NCBI RefSeq assembly: GCF_013377255.1
Contig: NZ_CP016614.1
Coordinates: 556,001 to 620,000 of the forward strand
Length of the DNA stretch: 64,000 bases
Origin: Mannheimia granulomatis
GTDB taxonomy: Bacteria > Pseudomonadota > Gammaproteobacteria > Enterobacterales > Pasteurellaceae
Direction: 5' to 3'
The position numbers and the translations under genes were made by a program. Positions within the stretch are counted from its first letter, which is position 1. Each line of letters opens with the position of its first letter. This document shows positions 45,159-54,111 of the stretch, in pieces. The notes under the pieces were generated by a model that worked only from the letters and a program-made list of their open reading frames with translations, ran no database searches and had not been told where the DNA came from.

Positions 45159-46112
45159 ATGACAACAAGACACGTTAAACTGTTAATTTTAGGTTCAGGC
45201 CCGGCAGGCTATACGGCAGCGGTTTATGCGGCTCGTGCAAATTTAAGCCCTGTGCTGGTAACAGGTATGCAGCAAGGCGGACAATTAACGACTACCGATG
45301 AAATTGAGAACTGGCCGGGTGAATTTGAGCAAACGACCGGTACAGAATTAATGAACAAAATGTTAAAACACGCGGAAAAATTTAATACGGAAATCGTGTT
45401 TGACCATATCCACAGCGTAGATTTATCCCAACGTCCGTTTACTTTAAAAGGCGATTTACACACTTTTACTTGCGATGCATTAATTATTGCCACAGGCGCA
45501 TCTGCTAAATATTTAGGTTTACCGTCGGAAGAACTTTTCAAAGGCAGAGGGGTTTCTGCTTGCGCCACTTGTGATGGGTTCTTCTATCGCAACAAACCGG
45601 TTGCTGTGGTAGGTGGCGGTAATACGGCTGTAGAAGAAGCGTTGTATTTAGCCAATCTTGCAAGCGAAGTACATTTAGTTCACCGCCGTGATAGTTTCCG
45701 TGCTGAGAAAATTTTATTAGGCCGCCTGCAAAAACGCATTGAAGAAGGCAAAATTATTCTGCACACTGACCGCACTGTTGAAGAAGTGTTAGGCGATAAT
45801 ATGGGTGTAACCGGCTTGCGCTTAAAATCTACCAAAGAAGAGCTAACAGAAGAAATCAAGGTTGATGGCTTCTTTGTGGCGATTGGTCACGCACCGAATA
45901 CCGGCATTTTTGACGGGCAGTTAGAGCTTGAAAACGGTTATATCAAAGTAAAATCAGGCTTAGAAGGCAATGCAACGGCAACTTCTGTAGAGGGGGTATT
46001 TGCGGCAGGTGATGTAATGGATCATAATTATCGCCAAGCCATTACTTCTGCCGGTACAGGTTGTATGGCAGCCCTTGATGCAGAACGTTTTTTAGATGCG
46101 CAAGAAGCATAA
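45159..46112 (+). CDS. trxB: Thioredoxin reductase
   Basis: A 317-aa flavoprotein using NADPH to reduce thioredoxin. FAD site LILGSGPAGYTAAVYAARA; redox pair in GVSACATCDGFFYR; NADPH site VVGGGNTAVEEALYLANL; C-terminal FAD motif GVFAAGDVMDHNYRQAITSA. The ATG at 45159 (AGAGGATTA upstream) is chosen; an ATG at 45132 would add nine residues before the usual MTT start. Followed after nine bases by kdsB, with which it is probably cotranscribed. Confidence 0.97.
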   Translation: MTTRHVKLLILGSGPAGYTAAVYAARANLSPVLVTGMQQGGQLTTTDEIENWPGEFEQTTGTELMNKMLKHAEKFNTEIVFDHIHSVDLSQRPFTLKGDLHTFTCDALIIATGASAKYLGLPSEELFKGRGVSACATCDGFFYRNKPVAVVGGGNTAVEEALYLANLASEVHLVHRRDSFRAEKILLGRLQKRIEEGKIILHTDRTVEEVLGDNMGVTGLRLKSTKEELTEEIKVDGFFVAIGHAPNTGIFDGQLELENGYIKVKSGLEGNATATSVEGVFAAGDVMDHNYRQAITSAGTGCMAALDAERFLDAQEA

Positions 46113-46121
46113 GGAGTCGTT

Positions 46122-46877
46122 ATGAACTTTACCGTGATTATTCCGGCACGCTATGCTTCTAGTCGTTTGCCTCGCAAGCCATTGTTGGATATTGCCGGCA
46201 AACCGATGATTCAACATGTTTGGGAAAAAGCACAACTTGCAGGAGCGACTCGTGTAATTATCGCCACCGATCACCCTGAAATTGAAGCGACAGCCAAAGC
46301 CTTTGGGGCGGAAGTCTGTATGACTTCGGAAAAGCACAATTCCGGCACCGAGCGTTTGGCGGAAGTGATTGAAAAAATGAATATTCATGATGATGAAATT
46401 ATCGTGAATATTCAAGGTGATGAGCCATTAGTGCCACCTGTAATTGTAGAGCAAGTGGCTCGCAATTTAGATGCTTACCAAGTGAATATGGCAACGCTTG
46501 GGGTCAAGCTTGAAACCCGAGAAGAGCTTTTCAACCCGAATGCAGTGAAAGCGGTGGCAGATCAAAATGGTATGGCACTCTATTTTTCACGTGCCAGCAT
46601 TCCGTTTGCCCGTGATAACTTCCCAAATTGCGATGATGAATTTGTTGCAAGCCAAGGTTATTTACGTCATATCGGCATTTATGCTTATCGTGCCGGTTTT
46701 GTAAAACAATATGTCGCTTGGGTGCCGACCGCGCTGGAAAAATTGGAATCTTTAGAGCAGTTACGTGCATTATGGTATGGTGAAAAAATTCATATCGAAC
46801 TGGCGAAAGAAGCCCCACAAGTAGGGGTAGATACGCCGGAAGATTTGGAAAGAGTGCGAGCAATTCTGGCTCGTTAA
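46122..46877 (+). CDS. kdsB: CMP-KDO synthetase (3-deoxy-manno-octulosonate cytidylyltransferase)
   Basis: Activates KDO with CTP for lipopolysaccharide inner core synthesis, 251 aa. Signature PARYASSRLPRKPLLDIAGKP at the N-terminus (given to its family in two parts: PARYASSRLP and KPLLDIAGKPM), NIQGDEPLVPP, and the C-terminal VGVDTPEDLERVRAI. AAGGAG precedes the ATG. A degenerate inverted uptake-sequence pair follows the stop and may act as terminator. Confidence 0.96.
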   Translation: MNFTVIIPARYASSRLPRKPLLDIAGKPMIQHVWEKAQLAGATRVIIATDHPEIEATAKAFGAEVCMTSEKHNSGTERLAEVIEKMNIHDDEIIVNIQGDEPLVPPVIVEQVARNLDAYQVNMATLGVKLETREELFNPNAVKAVADQNGMALYFSRASIPFARDNFPNCDDEFVASQGYLRHIGIYAYRAGFVKQYVAWVPTALEKLESLEQLRALWYGEKIHIELAKEAPQVGVDTPEDLERVRAILAR

Positions 46878-46956
46878 TTAAGTATTGCAAGTGGCTGAAT
46901 TGATTTAATTTTTTGCAAAATTTTCAGAAAAATCAACCGCTTGTTTAGGAGAAATT

Positions 46957-47376
46957 ATGTTAGGGAATATTTTAGGTTCACTTGCTTCATCTGTTTTAGG
47001 TGGCAGTAATCAGTCAACGGCAACCCAATTAATTCAAAATTTAATTGCCTCACAAGGTGGTATTGAAGGATTAATTGCTAAATTCCAAGAAGGTGGATTA
47101 GATGATGTATTACGCACTTGGATCAGTAGTGATGAAGATAACGCACCTGTTTCAAGTGAGCAGATAAGTGATGTATTTGGCCAAGAAAACATTCAAAGTG
47201 TCGCTCAAGAAGCTGGCGTAGAGGCTGCGGATGCAAGCGATTTACTGGCTCAATTATTACCAAAAATTGTAGATACTTTAACGCCAAACGGAAAAGTAGA
47301 AGACTTACAAAATCTTGATGCAAATGATTTATTAGCTCAAGCAGCAAAGGGTATTTTAGGTAATTTGTTTAAGTAA
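46957..47376 (+). CDS. yidB: YidB-family (DUF937) protein
   Basis: A 139-aa soluble protein of the DUF937/YidB family, recognised by the N-terminal LGNILGSLASSVLGG, the central GGLDDVLRTWISS and the helical C-terminus with LLAQLLPKIVDTLTPNG. The molecular role is not known. TTTAGGAGAAA precedes the ATG. Single gene ended by a bidirectional terminator. Confidence 0.8.
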   Translation: MLGNILGSLASSVLGGSNQSTATQLIQNLIASQGGIEGLIAKFQEGGLDDVLRTWISSDEDNAPVSSEQISDVFGQENIQSVAQEAGVEAADASDLLAQLLPKIVDTLTPNGKVEDLQNLDANDLLAQAAKGILGNLFK

Positions 47377-47410
47377 TTTTTAAGCTATATTGATTTTTTA
47401 TCTCTTAAAT

Positions 47411-47445
47411 AGAAGGCTGATAATTTAATATCAGCCCTCTTTTTA
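47411..47445. terminator. Bidirectional terminator after yidB
   Basis: GGCTGATA (47415-47422) and TATCAGCC (47429-47436) with further partial pairing outside, then five T. It separates yidB from the convergent Trm112-like gene and partly overlaps that gene's end. Confidence 0.7.
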
Positions 47446-47604
47446 TAACGACTCACCTGCTTCAGGCAGTAATTCTGGAATGCCGTTTTTAATTGGATAG
47501 GCAATTTTAAGCTTACGATTGATTAAACGGTTGTTTTCTTTATCCCATTCCAATTTTTCATTAGAAACCGGGCAAACAAGATTATTCAGTAGTTTTTCGT
47601 TCAT
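47443..47604 (-). CDS. ycaR: Trm112-like protein (YcaR)
   Basis: A 53-aa protein (MNEKLLNNLVCPVSNEKLEW, then LKIAYPIKNGIPELLPEAGE). It has the Trm112/YcaR pattern LVCPxxxxxL...YPI.NGIP.LL; the second metal-ligand cysteine of Trm112 is replaced (CPVSN). In E. coli ycaR also follows lpxK, so context supports it. The start is 15 bases after the lpxK stop on the same strand; probably cotranscribed with lpxK. The function in bacteria is unsettled. Confidence 0.85.
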   Translation of the reverse strand: MNEKLLNNLVCPVSNEKLEWDKENNRLINRKLKIAYPIKNGIPELLPEAGESL

Positions 47605-47618
47605 TTACTATTCCTTAT

Positions 47619-48620
47619 CTATTTTTTGATTTTATTCATCACTTGCTCAATTAAACAAGCGGTCGATTTTTCTGAAAATTTTGCAGAAACCGGCACATAC
47701 CACCAATTTTTTTGCGCGAAGGCTTTGCATTTTACCGCATCTTTCTCTGTCATCAATAATGGTGTTTGCTCGTCTGCTAAGGCTTTAAGTTGATTAGCAT
47801 CAAAGGTTTGATGATCGGCAAAACCTTGTGTTTTTATAAGCGGAATGCTTAATTTTTCCAGCATTGTGAAAAAGCGAGGCGGATGCCCGATACCGGCAAT
47901 CGCCACACAAGGTGAGCGAAATTCACTTAAAGGCTTACGTTCATTTGTTAAAAGATGAATGGCATCAGAAGGCTCAAGTGTCATCAAATGTTCGTTGTAG
48001 TTAGGTGTGCCACCGTTGCAAATGACCGCATCTACTGAATTTAAACGATTTGGCAGCTCACGTAATCCGCCGGCTGGTAGTACAAAACCGTTACCAAAAC
48101 GCCTTGTGCCATCAACGACTACCCATTCAATATCTCTCTCTAAAGCGTAATGTTGTAAGCCATCGTCGGTAATAATCAGATCTAATTCAAATTGACTTAA
48201 TAGCAACTCAATACTTTGCTGGCGGTTAGGTGAAATCGCTAGCGGCGCATGAGTCCGCTGTACAATCAAAACCGGTTCATCGCCTACCATTTCTGCTGAG
48301 CTTTGTAGCGTGACTAGCTGGGGAAATTCCTTAATTTTCCCGCCATAGCCACGCGAAATTACCCCAACTTTTACTCCTCTTTGCTGTAACTGCTCAACCA
48401 GCCAAACCACCACAGGCGTTTTACCGTTACCGCCAACAGAAATATTACCCACTACTAAAACAGGCACAGGCGAGCGGTATGATTGCAAAATATTCAGAGA
48501 ATATAACCGCTTGCGAATTTGGCTAATTAACCAAAACAGCAGCGAAAGTGGCGAAAGCAGCCAAGTAATAAGGGATTTTGTTTGCCAGATTTTCATTTTA
48601 TCGCTCGTTTTATCGCTCAT
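47619..48620 (-). CDS. lpxK: Tetraacyldisaccharide 4'-kinase
   Basis: Inner-membrane-associated kinase (333 aa) phosphorylating the lipid A precursor at the 4' position. The N-terminal membrane helix contains ITWLLSPLSLLFWLISQI; the P-loop is VVGNISVGGNGKTPVVVWL; other blocks are GVISRGYGGK and IITDDGLQHYAL. It carries two uptake sequences (about 47655 and 48505). Unlike E. coli, msbA does not appear directly upstream; clpX does, separated by a terminator. Confidence 0.95.
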   Translation of the reverse strand: MSDKTSDKMKIWQTKSLITWLLSPLSLLFWLISQIRKRLYSLNILQSYRSPVPVLVVGNISVGGNGKTPVVVWLVEQLQQRGVKVGVISRGYGGKIKEFPQLVTLQSSAEMVGDEPVLIVQRTHAPLAISPNRQQSIELLLSQFELDLIITDDGLQHYALERDIEWVVVDGTRRFGNGFVLPAGGLRELPNRLNSVDAVICNGGTPNYNEHLMTLEPSDAIHLLTNERKPLSEFRSPCVAIAGIGHPPRFFTMLEKLSIPLIKTQGFADHQTFDANQLKALADEQTPLLMTEKDAVKCKAFAQKNWWYVPVSAKFSEKSTACLIEQVMNKIKK

Positions 48621-48647
48621 TAATTTGAACGGTAAATTCAGTAAGTA

Positions 48648-48676
48648 AGCAAAAGGTGCATTAATGCACCTTTTAC
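48648..48676 (-). terminator. Terminator between clpX and lpxK
   Basis: AAAAGGTGCATT (48651-48662) and AATGCACCTTTT (48663-48674) form a perfect 12-base inverted repeat just after the clpX stop, with A/T runs beside it. Confidence 0.75.
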
Positions 48677-48695
48677 CTTTTTAATAAAGAATGGA

Positions 48696-49943
48696 TTATT
48701 CCACCTTCGGCTTATCCCCGTTTTCTACACAGCCTTTGCCGATAGTCACTTTCTTCGCTTTTAAGGTTGGTAGGTCGTACATTGTATCGAGCAATAGGTT
48801 TTCGACAATAGAACGTAAACCGCGAGCCCCTGTTTTACGGGTAATTGCTTTATGGGCGATTGCAGTTAGCGCATCTTTGGTAAAGTGCAATTCTACTCCT
48901 TCCATTTGGAATAATGCTTGGTATTGCTTAATAATCGCGTTTTTGGGCTCGGTTAAGATCTGAATTAACGCTTCTTCATCCAACTCCTGTAATGGTGTAA
49001 CGACCGGTAAACGACCGATTAATTCAGGGATTAAACCAAATTTGACTAAATCTTCCGGCTCAACTTGTTTGAATAATTCAGTTAAATCTTGGCGCTCTTT
49101 ATCTTTCTTCAATGCAGCACCAAATCCGATACCGCCTTGAGTATTAGTACGAGATTCCACGATTTTATCTAAGCCTGCAAAAGCACCACCACAAATAAAC
49201 AGGATTTTTGAGGTGTCCACAGGAATGGTTTCGCCTTTCGGATGCTTACGACCGCCTTGAGGGTTAATATTCGCCACTGTGCCTTCAAGCAGTTTTAATA
49301 AGGCTTGTTGTACGCCCTCACCTGAAACATCACGCGTAATAGAAGCGCTCTCCGATTTGCGGGTAATTTTATCGATCTCATCAATAAAGACGATACCTCG
49401 TTCTGCCTGTTCCGCTTCAAAATCACATTTCATTAATAGTTTTTGAATGACGTTTTCAACGTCTTCGCCCACATAGCCTGCTTGGGTAAGGGTGGTGGCA
49501 TCAGCAATGGCGAAAGGCACATTTAAACGGCGGGCGAGTGTTTCGGCGAGTAACGTTTTACCGCTTCCTGTCGGACCGATTAATAAAATATTACTTTTGC
49601 CTAGTTCTACACCGTTTGTTGCTTCGTGGTTTGATAAAGCACTTTTTAAGCGTTTATAGTGATTGTAAACCGCTACCGAAAGCACTTTTTTTGCATGTTC
49701 CTGACCGATCACATAATCGTCTAAATGCGCGTGTAATTCGTGCGGAGTCGGCACACGGGTAAAAAAGCTACTTTCATCTTCTTGGTTTTCATCAATTAAA
49801 GGTTCTTCATCACCGTGTAAAAGCGCATAAGATTCCTCAATGCATTCATTACAAATATAGCCTTCGGAGCCTTCAACAAGTTGATCAACTTCAGTGCGTT
49901 TTTTGCCGCAAAAGCTGCAGTGTGGTTCTTTTTCAAATGCCAT
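48696..49943 (-). CDS. clpX: ATP-dependent Clp protease ATP-binding subunit ClpX
   Basis: AAA+ unfoldase of 415 aa feeding ClpP. N-terminal zinc-binding domain (CSFCGKK...CNECI), Walker A GPTGSGKTLLAETLA, pore loop GYVGEDV, Walker B GIVFIDEIDK, and the ClpP-docking IGF loop in NTQGGIGFGA. Its ATG overlaps the clpP stop by one base (TAATG), so the two are translated in tandem. Confidence 0.98.
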   Translation of the reverse strand: MAFEKEPHCSFCGKKRTEVDQLVEGSEGYICNECIEESYALLHGDEEPLIDENQEDESSFFTRVPTPHELHAHLDDYVIGQEHAKKVLSVAVYNHYKRLKSALSNHEATNGVELGKSNILLIGPTGSGKTLLAETLARRLNVPFAIADATTLTQAGYVGEDVENVIQKLLMKCDFEAEQAERGIVFIDEIDKITRKSESASITRDVSGEGVQQALLKLLEGTVANINPQGGRKHPKGETIPVDTSKILFICGGAFAGLDKIVESRTNTQGGIGFGAALKKDKERQDLTELFKQVEPEDLVKFGLIPELIGRLPVVTPLQELDEEALIQILTEPKNAIIKQYQALFQMEGVELHFTKDALTAIAHKAITRKTGARGLRSIVENLLLDTMYDLPTLKAKKVTIGKGCVENGDKPKVE

Positions 49944-50536
49944 TATGCAAACTCCCCACGTGAAGTTAATACTTTGTCGATTAAGCCGTAATCCGCTGCT
50001 TCTTGAGCCGACATAAAATTATCACGTTCTGTGTCTGCTAACACTTTTTCATAGTTTTGACCACTGTGTTCTGCCATACGACGGGTTAAGGTTTCTTTTA
50101 AACGTAAAATTTCTTCCGCTTGAATTTGAATATCGGTTGCTTGACCTCTTGCACCACCTAATGGTTGGTGGATCATAATGCGAGCGTGTGGTAGAGCAAA
50201 GCGTTTACCTTTTGCTCCGGCTGAGAGTAAAAAAGCGCCCATAGAAGCTGCTTGCCCGGTGCAAAGCGTTGCCACATCAGGCTTAATAAAGTTCATCGTG
50301 TCGTAAATAGCAAGTCCTGCTGTGACCACACCACCCGGTGAATTAATGTATAAATAAATATCTTTTTCCGGATCTTCCGCTTCTAAAAAGAGCAGCTGTG
50401 CCACAATTAAATTTGCCATTTGGTCTTCAACTTGACCATTTAAAAAAATAATGCGCTCTTTTAATAAACGTGAATAAATATCATAAGAACGTTCACCTTT
50501 TGAGGTCTGTTCAACCACCATAGGGACTAATGCCAT
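49943..50536 (-). CDS. clpP: ATP-dependent Clp protease proteolytic subunit ClpP
   Basis: A 197-aa serine peptidase that forms the 14-subunit chamber. Catalytic Ser98 in GQAASMGAFLLS and His123 in RIMIHQPLGG. First gene of clpP-clpX; no tig (trigger factor) gene lies upstream as it does in E. coli, a SufE-family gene diverges instead. GAGGAAAAC precedes the ATG. Confidence 0.98.
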   Translation of the reverse strand: MALVPMVVEQTSKGERSYDIYSRLLKERIIFLNGQVEDQMANLIVAQLLFLEAEDPEKDIYLYINSPGGVVTAGLAIYDTMNFIKPDVATLCTGQAASMGAFLLSAGAKGKRFALPHARIMIHQPLGGARGQATDIQIQAEEILRLKETLTRRMAEHSGQNYEKVLADTERDNFMSAQEAADYGLIDKVLTSRGEFA

Positions 50537-50570
50537 TTTGTTTTCCTCTGTCGTAATACGAAATTCACGT

Positions 50571-50599
50571 ATTCTAGCAAATTTTCAGAAAATCATTAA
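50571..50599 (-). promoter_or_regulatory. Predicted clpP promoter
   Basis: Minus strand: TTAATG (50599-50594), 17-base spacer, extended -10 TGCTAGAAT ending at 50571. A heat-shock (sigma-32) type element was not evident. Confidence 0.5.
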
Positions 50600-50649
50600 C
50601 AACAAGAGGTCAGATTGTTAAAATCTTTTGCAAATATATTGAGGATAGT

Positions 50650-51030
50650 ATGAAGTTAGCTGAAATTTACGCAAAGTTTGAACTTTGCAAATCTTGGGAA
50701 GAAAGATACCGCTTGTTGGTTCAATTAAGTCGTGAGTTACCTAAACCGAGTGAAGAAAGGTTGGTAGAGTTGCCTGAAATTGAAGGATGTGAAAGCCGAC
50801 TGTGGTTTGAATTTCAATTATCGCCCCGCAAGGTTGAGGCGTATAGTGATGCCCGTTTAATGCAAGGGATTTTAATGATTGTGCAGACTGCGTTGTTAGA
50901 AAAATCAGAGGAAGAATTGAAAGATTTTAATTTAAAGGCGATGTTTGATGAGCTAAAAATCTCCCCGAACTTAACCAGTACAAGGTTAAATGGGTTAGGG
51001 CAGATACAGAAGTTGATTGTGATTGAGTAA
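50650..51030 (+). CDS. SufE-family cysteine desulfurase activator
   Basis: A 126-aa protein that would accept persulphide sulfur from a SufS/CsdA-type cysteine desulfurase for Fe-S cluster or related sulfur transfer. The acceptor Cys47 lies in LPEIEGCESRLWFEF; the family C-terminus LTSTRLNGLGQIQKLI is present. No suf or csd gene is adjacent, so it cannot be decided between SufE and CsdE. Followed by a small hairpin and by a tRNA on the other strand. Confidence 0.88.
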   Translation: MKLAEIYAKFELCKSWEERYRLLVQLSRELPKPSEERLVELPEIEGCESRLWFEFQLSPRKVEAYSDARLMQGILMIVQTALLEKSEEELKDFNLKAMFDELKISPNLTSTRLNGLGQIQKLIVIE

Positions 51031-51038
51031 AAACAAAA

Positions 51039-51066
51039 AAGCCTCTGATTTCTTAGAGGCTTAAAT
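51039..51066 (+). terminator. Hairpin after the SufE-family gene
   Basis: AAGCCTCT (51039-51046) and AGAGGCTT (51055-51062) with A/T flanks. It may terminate both this gene and the convergent tRNA-Asp transcript. Confidence 0.6.
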
Positions 51067-51070
51067 TTGT

Positions 51071-51147
51071 TGGCGGAACGGACGGGACTCGAACCCGCGA
51101 CCCCCTGCGTGACAGGCAGGTATTCTAACCAGCTGAACTACCGCTCC
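51071..51147 (-). tRNA. tRNA-Asp (anticodon GTC)
   Basis: A 77-nt tRNA on the minus strand with encoded CCA. Acceptor arms GGAGCGG/CCGTTCC pair. The anticodon stem-loop reads CCTGC-CTGTCAC-GCAGG with anticodon GTC, and the T arm contains GTTCGAGTC. Stands alone between a SufE-family gene and a methyltransferase gene. Confidence 0.96.
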
Positions 51148-51244
51148 GTACTGGTGGAAGAATAATAGTGTTTTCGGCTAAATTGAGCAAATGATTTTTC
51201 GCTAAATAGTGTTTGATTGGTTGTAAAATCGCCACTTTTAGTGA

Positions 51245-52000
51245 TTATTTGCATTTTTGAGCCTTAATAAACAGCAATGGTGGGCGGTGTTGCAAGTCTT
51301 TAAATTCATTCTGCCACTCGGGTTGTTCGGCAAGCATCGGCTCTTCTACTTGAATGATCTCAAAGCCACTTTGAATTAGCTGATTTAAAATGGTTGCCAT
51401 TGTACGATGGTAGGTTTTAAAAGGCTGCTGAAACCAACTGCGATCCCGCTCGCCTTCGTCTCTATAATAATTTAACCGATAAGCAACCTGTTGTTTTGCG
51501 TCATTTTTCTCCCAGCGGTAACCCTCTTTATAACAAGTCACAATAGGGTGTTCTTGGGAGAAAATCAGCGTGCCGCAAGCGGTCATTTTTACGGAAATTT
51601 TTGCAAGTAGATCAGTAAAATTTTCAATGTAGTGAAAGGCAAAAGAGCTGGTAACAACATCAAAATAGCCCTCTTCAATTTCATCTAAACGCTCCATTGG
51701 TAGACAGTAAAGCGAAAAATCGGTGCCTTTTTGCCATTGTTTAGAAAGTTCGGTTTCGGCTTGTTGCAGCATTAATTCGGATAAATCTAAGCCGACTACT
51801 TTTGCCGCTCCTAAGCTTAAATAATGAGCGAGATGACCTCCTGTGCCACAGCCTAAATCTAACACTTTTTTGCCTTTGAGTGAGGGCAATAGCGAGAACA
51901 TTGTCGGCTTTTCTACGACTTCATTCATACTGATAGGATTTTGCCGTAGCTGCTGGTAGCGTTCAAAGAAAATGGGGGTGTCGTAAATACTTTTTTTCAC
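51245..52000 (-). CDS. Class I SAM-dependent methyltransferase
   Basis: A 251-aa protein with SAM-binding motif I VLDLGCGTGGHLAHYLSLGA, motif II-like VVGLDLSELMLQQAE, and TACGTLIFSQEHPIV. The substrate is not predictable; the C-terminal half with DRSWFQQPFKTYHRT resembles small-molecule methyltransferases. It contains an uptake sequence near 51578 followed by the TTTTGCAA extension. It stands between tRNA-Asp and trpD on the minus strand, 77 bases after the trpD stop, and is unlikely to be tied to tryptophan synthesis. Confidence 0.82.
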   Translation of the reverse strand: MKKSIYDTPIFFERYQQLRQNPISMNEVVEKPTMFSLLPSLKGKKVLDLGCGTGGHLAHYLSLGAAKVVGLDLSELMLQQAETELSKQWQKGTDFSLYCLPMERLDEIEEGYFDVVTSSFAFHYIENFTDLLAKISVKMTACGTLIFSQEHPIVTCYKEGYRWEKNDAKQQVAYRLNYYRDEGERDRSWFQQPFKTYHRTMATILNQLIQSGFEIIQVEEPMLAEQPEWQNEFKDLQHRPPLLFIKAQKCK

Positions 52001-52077
52001 GTAATAGTCTTTTAGTTGGTGGAAGGCTTTAATCGTTTGTCAATAAAGGCGGGTTAAAGCCCGCCGCTACGATATGG

Positions 52078-53076
52078 TTATTGATATGTTGCTAATTTTC
52101 GCAAAGTTTCAAAGGCTTTGCCAGAGGCAATGGCTTCTTTCACTTTTAATACATTGGCTTTGATATTGCTTTCTCCAAATACTTTCAGCAGTAATGCCAC
52201 ATTTACCGCTACCGCATCAATATGAGCAGGCTCACCTTTTCCTTGTAATATAGCGGTGATTTTTTCCGCATTTTCTGCAGGTTCACCACCTTTTAGGGCA
52301 TCAAGTGAGTAGCGGGGAATGCCAAAATCTTCGGGGGTTAGGGTGTAATAATCAATCTGCCCGTTTTTAATTTCAGCAACTTGTGTTTCACCGTGCACAG
52401 CCACTTCGTCTAGCCCCGCACCGTGTACGACAATAGTATGCTCACAACCTAGTGTTTTGACTGTTTCGGCATATACTTTTACTAACTCCGGGGAATAAAC
52501 GCCTAAGAGTTGGCGTTTAGTATGAGCAGGATTAACTAAAGGCCCTAAAATATTGAAGATTGTACGGGTTTTTAAAGCTTGGCGAACCGGAGCTGCATAT
52601 TTAAAACCGCTATGATACGTTGGGGCAAACAAGAAACAGATACCGGTTTCATCAAGAGCAAGGCGTGCGTTTTGTGGGCTAATGCCTACATTAATGCCTA
52701 ATTGGCTTAACACATCACTTGAGCCTGTTTTGCTTGATACGCTACGGTTGCCGTGTTTGGCAATTTTGTAACCCATTGTTGCGGCAACAAGTGCTGAAGT
52801 GGTAGAAATATTGATGGTATTATGCCCATCGCCACCTGTACCGACAATATCAGCAAAAGCATAATGTGGTGTGGGGAACGGATTGGCATTTTCAAGTGCT
52901 GCGTTTGCCGCTCCTGCAATTTCTGCAACTGTTTCGCCACGCAGTTTCAATGCAATTAACGCTGCTGCAAGCTGTTCATTTGAGACATTGCCTTTTATTA
53001 CTTCATTAAAAAAAGCGTGCGATTCCTCTTGAGTTAAGGCTTGGTTTGCAAATAGTTTATCTAAGAGTGTTTGCAT
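52078..53076 (-). CDS. trpD: Anthranilate phosphoribosyltransferase
   Basis: Transfers a phosphoribosyl group to anthranilate in tryptophan synthesis; 332 aa, stand-alone (not fused to trpG). Substrate motifs: DIVGTGGDGHNTINISTTSA (PRPP binding), KHGNRSVSSKTGSSDVL, FAPTYHSGFKYAAPVRQAL and VHGAGLDEVA. Downstream of the tautomerase gene with a 42-base gap; trpC(F) is not in this window. Confidence 0.97.
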   Translation of the reverse strand: MQTLLDKLFANQALTQEESHAFFNEVIKGNVSNEQLAAALIALKLRGETVAEIAGAANAALENANPFPTPHYAFADIVGTGGDGHNTINISTTSALVAATMGYKIAKHGNRSVSSKTGSSDVLSQLGINVGISPQNARLALDETGICFLFAPTYHSGFKYAAPVRQALKTRTIFNILGPLVNPAHTKRQLLGVYSPELVKVYAETVKTLGCEHTIVVHGAGLDEVAVHGETQVAEIKNGQIDYYTLTPEDFGIPRYSLDALKGGEPAENAEKITAILQGKGEPAHIDAVAVNVALLLKVFGESNIKANVLKVKEAIASGKAFETLRKLATYQ

Positions 53077-53118
53077 AATATATTCCTTATTTAAATACCT
53101 AAAATAGCAATAAAAGCA

Positions 53119-53505
53119 CTAACGATGCACTTGATATTCCAAATCGGTTGCCTCGTTGCCGGTCATTCCGCGAAAGCCCCAGCAATGTTCAGGTTGTTCT
53201 TTAATAGTAATTTCCACATCCATCGGTAGGATCCCGACTTTAGATTGCAAAGAGCTAAATAAACCTTTGATTAGTCGTTTTTTGATCTGTTCGCTACGTC
53301 CTAACATGAGGTTAATTTCAATCACGATAAAATCTTGGCTGCGATTGATAGGTAAGTAGAAGTTTTCCGCCTCTAGCAGTTCAAAACGCAAGGCATGGCG
53401 TTGTTTTGGCACACCAAGGCTCATTTCTAAACAATCAAAAATAACCTCGGCAATTTTGGCCCGGCGGTCTGCTAATGTCTGTTTTAAACCATATACACTA
53501 ATCAT
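53119..53505 (-). CDS. Tautomerase-family protein within the trp operon
   Basis: A 128-aa protein of the Tautomerase_2 type (MISVYGLKQTLADRRAKIAE at the start; INLMLGRSEQIKKRLIKGLF in the middle). It begins MI without a Pro at position 2, so the classical N-terminal-proline chemistry cannot operate. The ATG overlaps the trpG stop by four bases (ATGA). A longer reading from 53598 would lie inside trpG. A homologue sits at the same place in the H. influenzae trp operon. The role is unknown. Confidence 0.82.
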   Translation of the reverse strand: MISVYGLKQTLADRRAKIAEVIFDCLEMSLGVPKQRHALRFELLEAENFYLPINRSQDFIVIEINLMLGRSEQIKKRLIKGLFSSLQSKVGILPMDVEITIKEQPEHCWGFRGMTGNEATDLEYQVHR

Positions 53506-54089
53506 TTTTTGCTCTCTAATAACCATTGCACTGATTGCTTGAGTAATTTTGTGCCTTCCACGGTTAAAATGGATTCCGGATGGAATTGAAAGCCACAAAT
53601 CGGCAAAGTTTTATGGCGAATTGCCATCACAATATGCTCATATTTCGCATTGATGATAAATTCCTCAGGTAAATCATCGCCCATGAGGGAATGATAACGA
53701 GCCACCGGCATTGGGTTGTTTATGTCTGCAAACATCGCTTGGTTATCGTGTTCAATACGGGAAACTTTACCGTGTAATACCGTGCCGGTATGCACCACTT
53801 TTCCACCGAAGGCTTCAATTAAGGCTTGGTGTCCTAAACAAATACCAATCATCGGTACCTTATTTTTTAGGCGGCGGATAATGTCTAATAAATTGCCTGC
53901 TTGTGCCGGATTACCCGGCCCCGGTGATAGTGCCACTAAGCAATCCTCTGTGCTTAATGCTTTGTCTAAAAAATCATCTAGAGGATAATCATTACGGAAA
54001 ATAGTGACTTTATGCCCTAATTCACGAAATTGATCTACAAGGTTGTAGGTAAAAGAGTCAAAGTTATCAATAAAAAGAATATTTGCCAT
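53502..54089 (-). CDS. trpG: Anthranilate synthase component II (glutamine amidotransferase)
   Basis: A 195-aa glutaminase subunit supplying ammonia to TrpE. Nucleophile Cys84 in GICLGHQALIEAFGG; catalytic His in GFQFHPESILT; N-terminal ILFIDNFDSFTYNLVDQ. The ATG at 54089 is chosen over 54125 because it gives the standard MANILFIDNFDS start. It lies 50 bases after trpE, separated by a palindromic repeat. Confidence 0.96.
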   Translation of the reverse strand: MANILFIDNFDSFTYNLVDQFRELGHKVTIFRNDYPLDDFLDKALSTEDCLVALSPGPGNPAQAGNLLDIIRRLKNKVPMIGICLGHQALIEAFGGKVVHTGTVLHGKVSRIEHDNQAMFADINNPMPVARYHSLMGDDLPEEFIINAKYEHIVMAIRHKTLPICGFQFHPESILTVEGTKLLKQSVQWLLESKK

Positions 54090-54111
54090 AGTTGTTACCT
54101 TATATTTTTCT

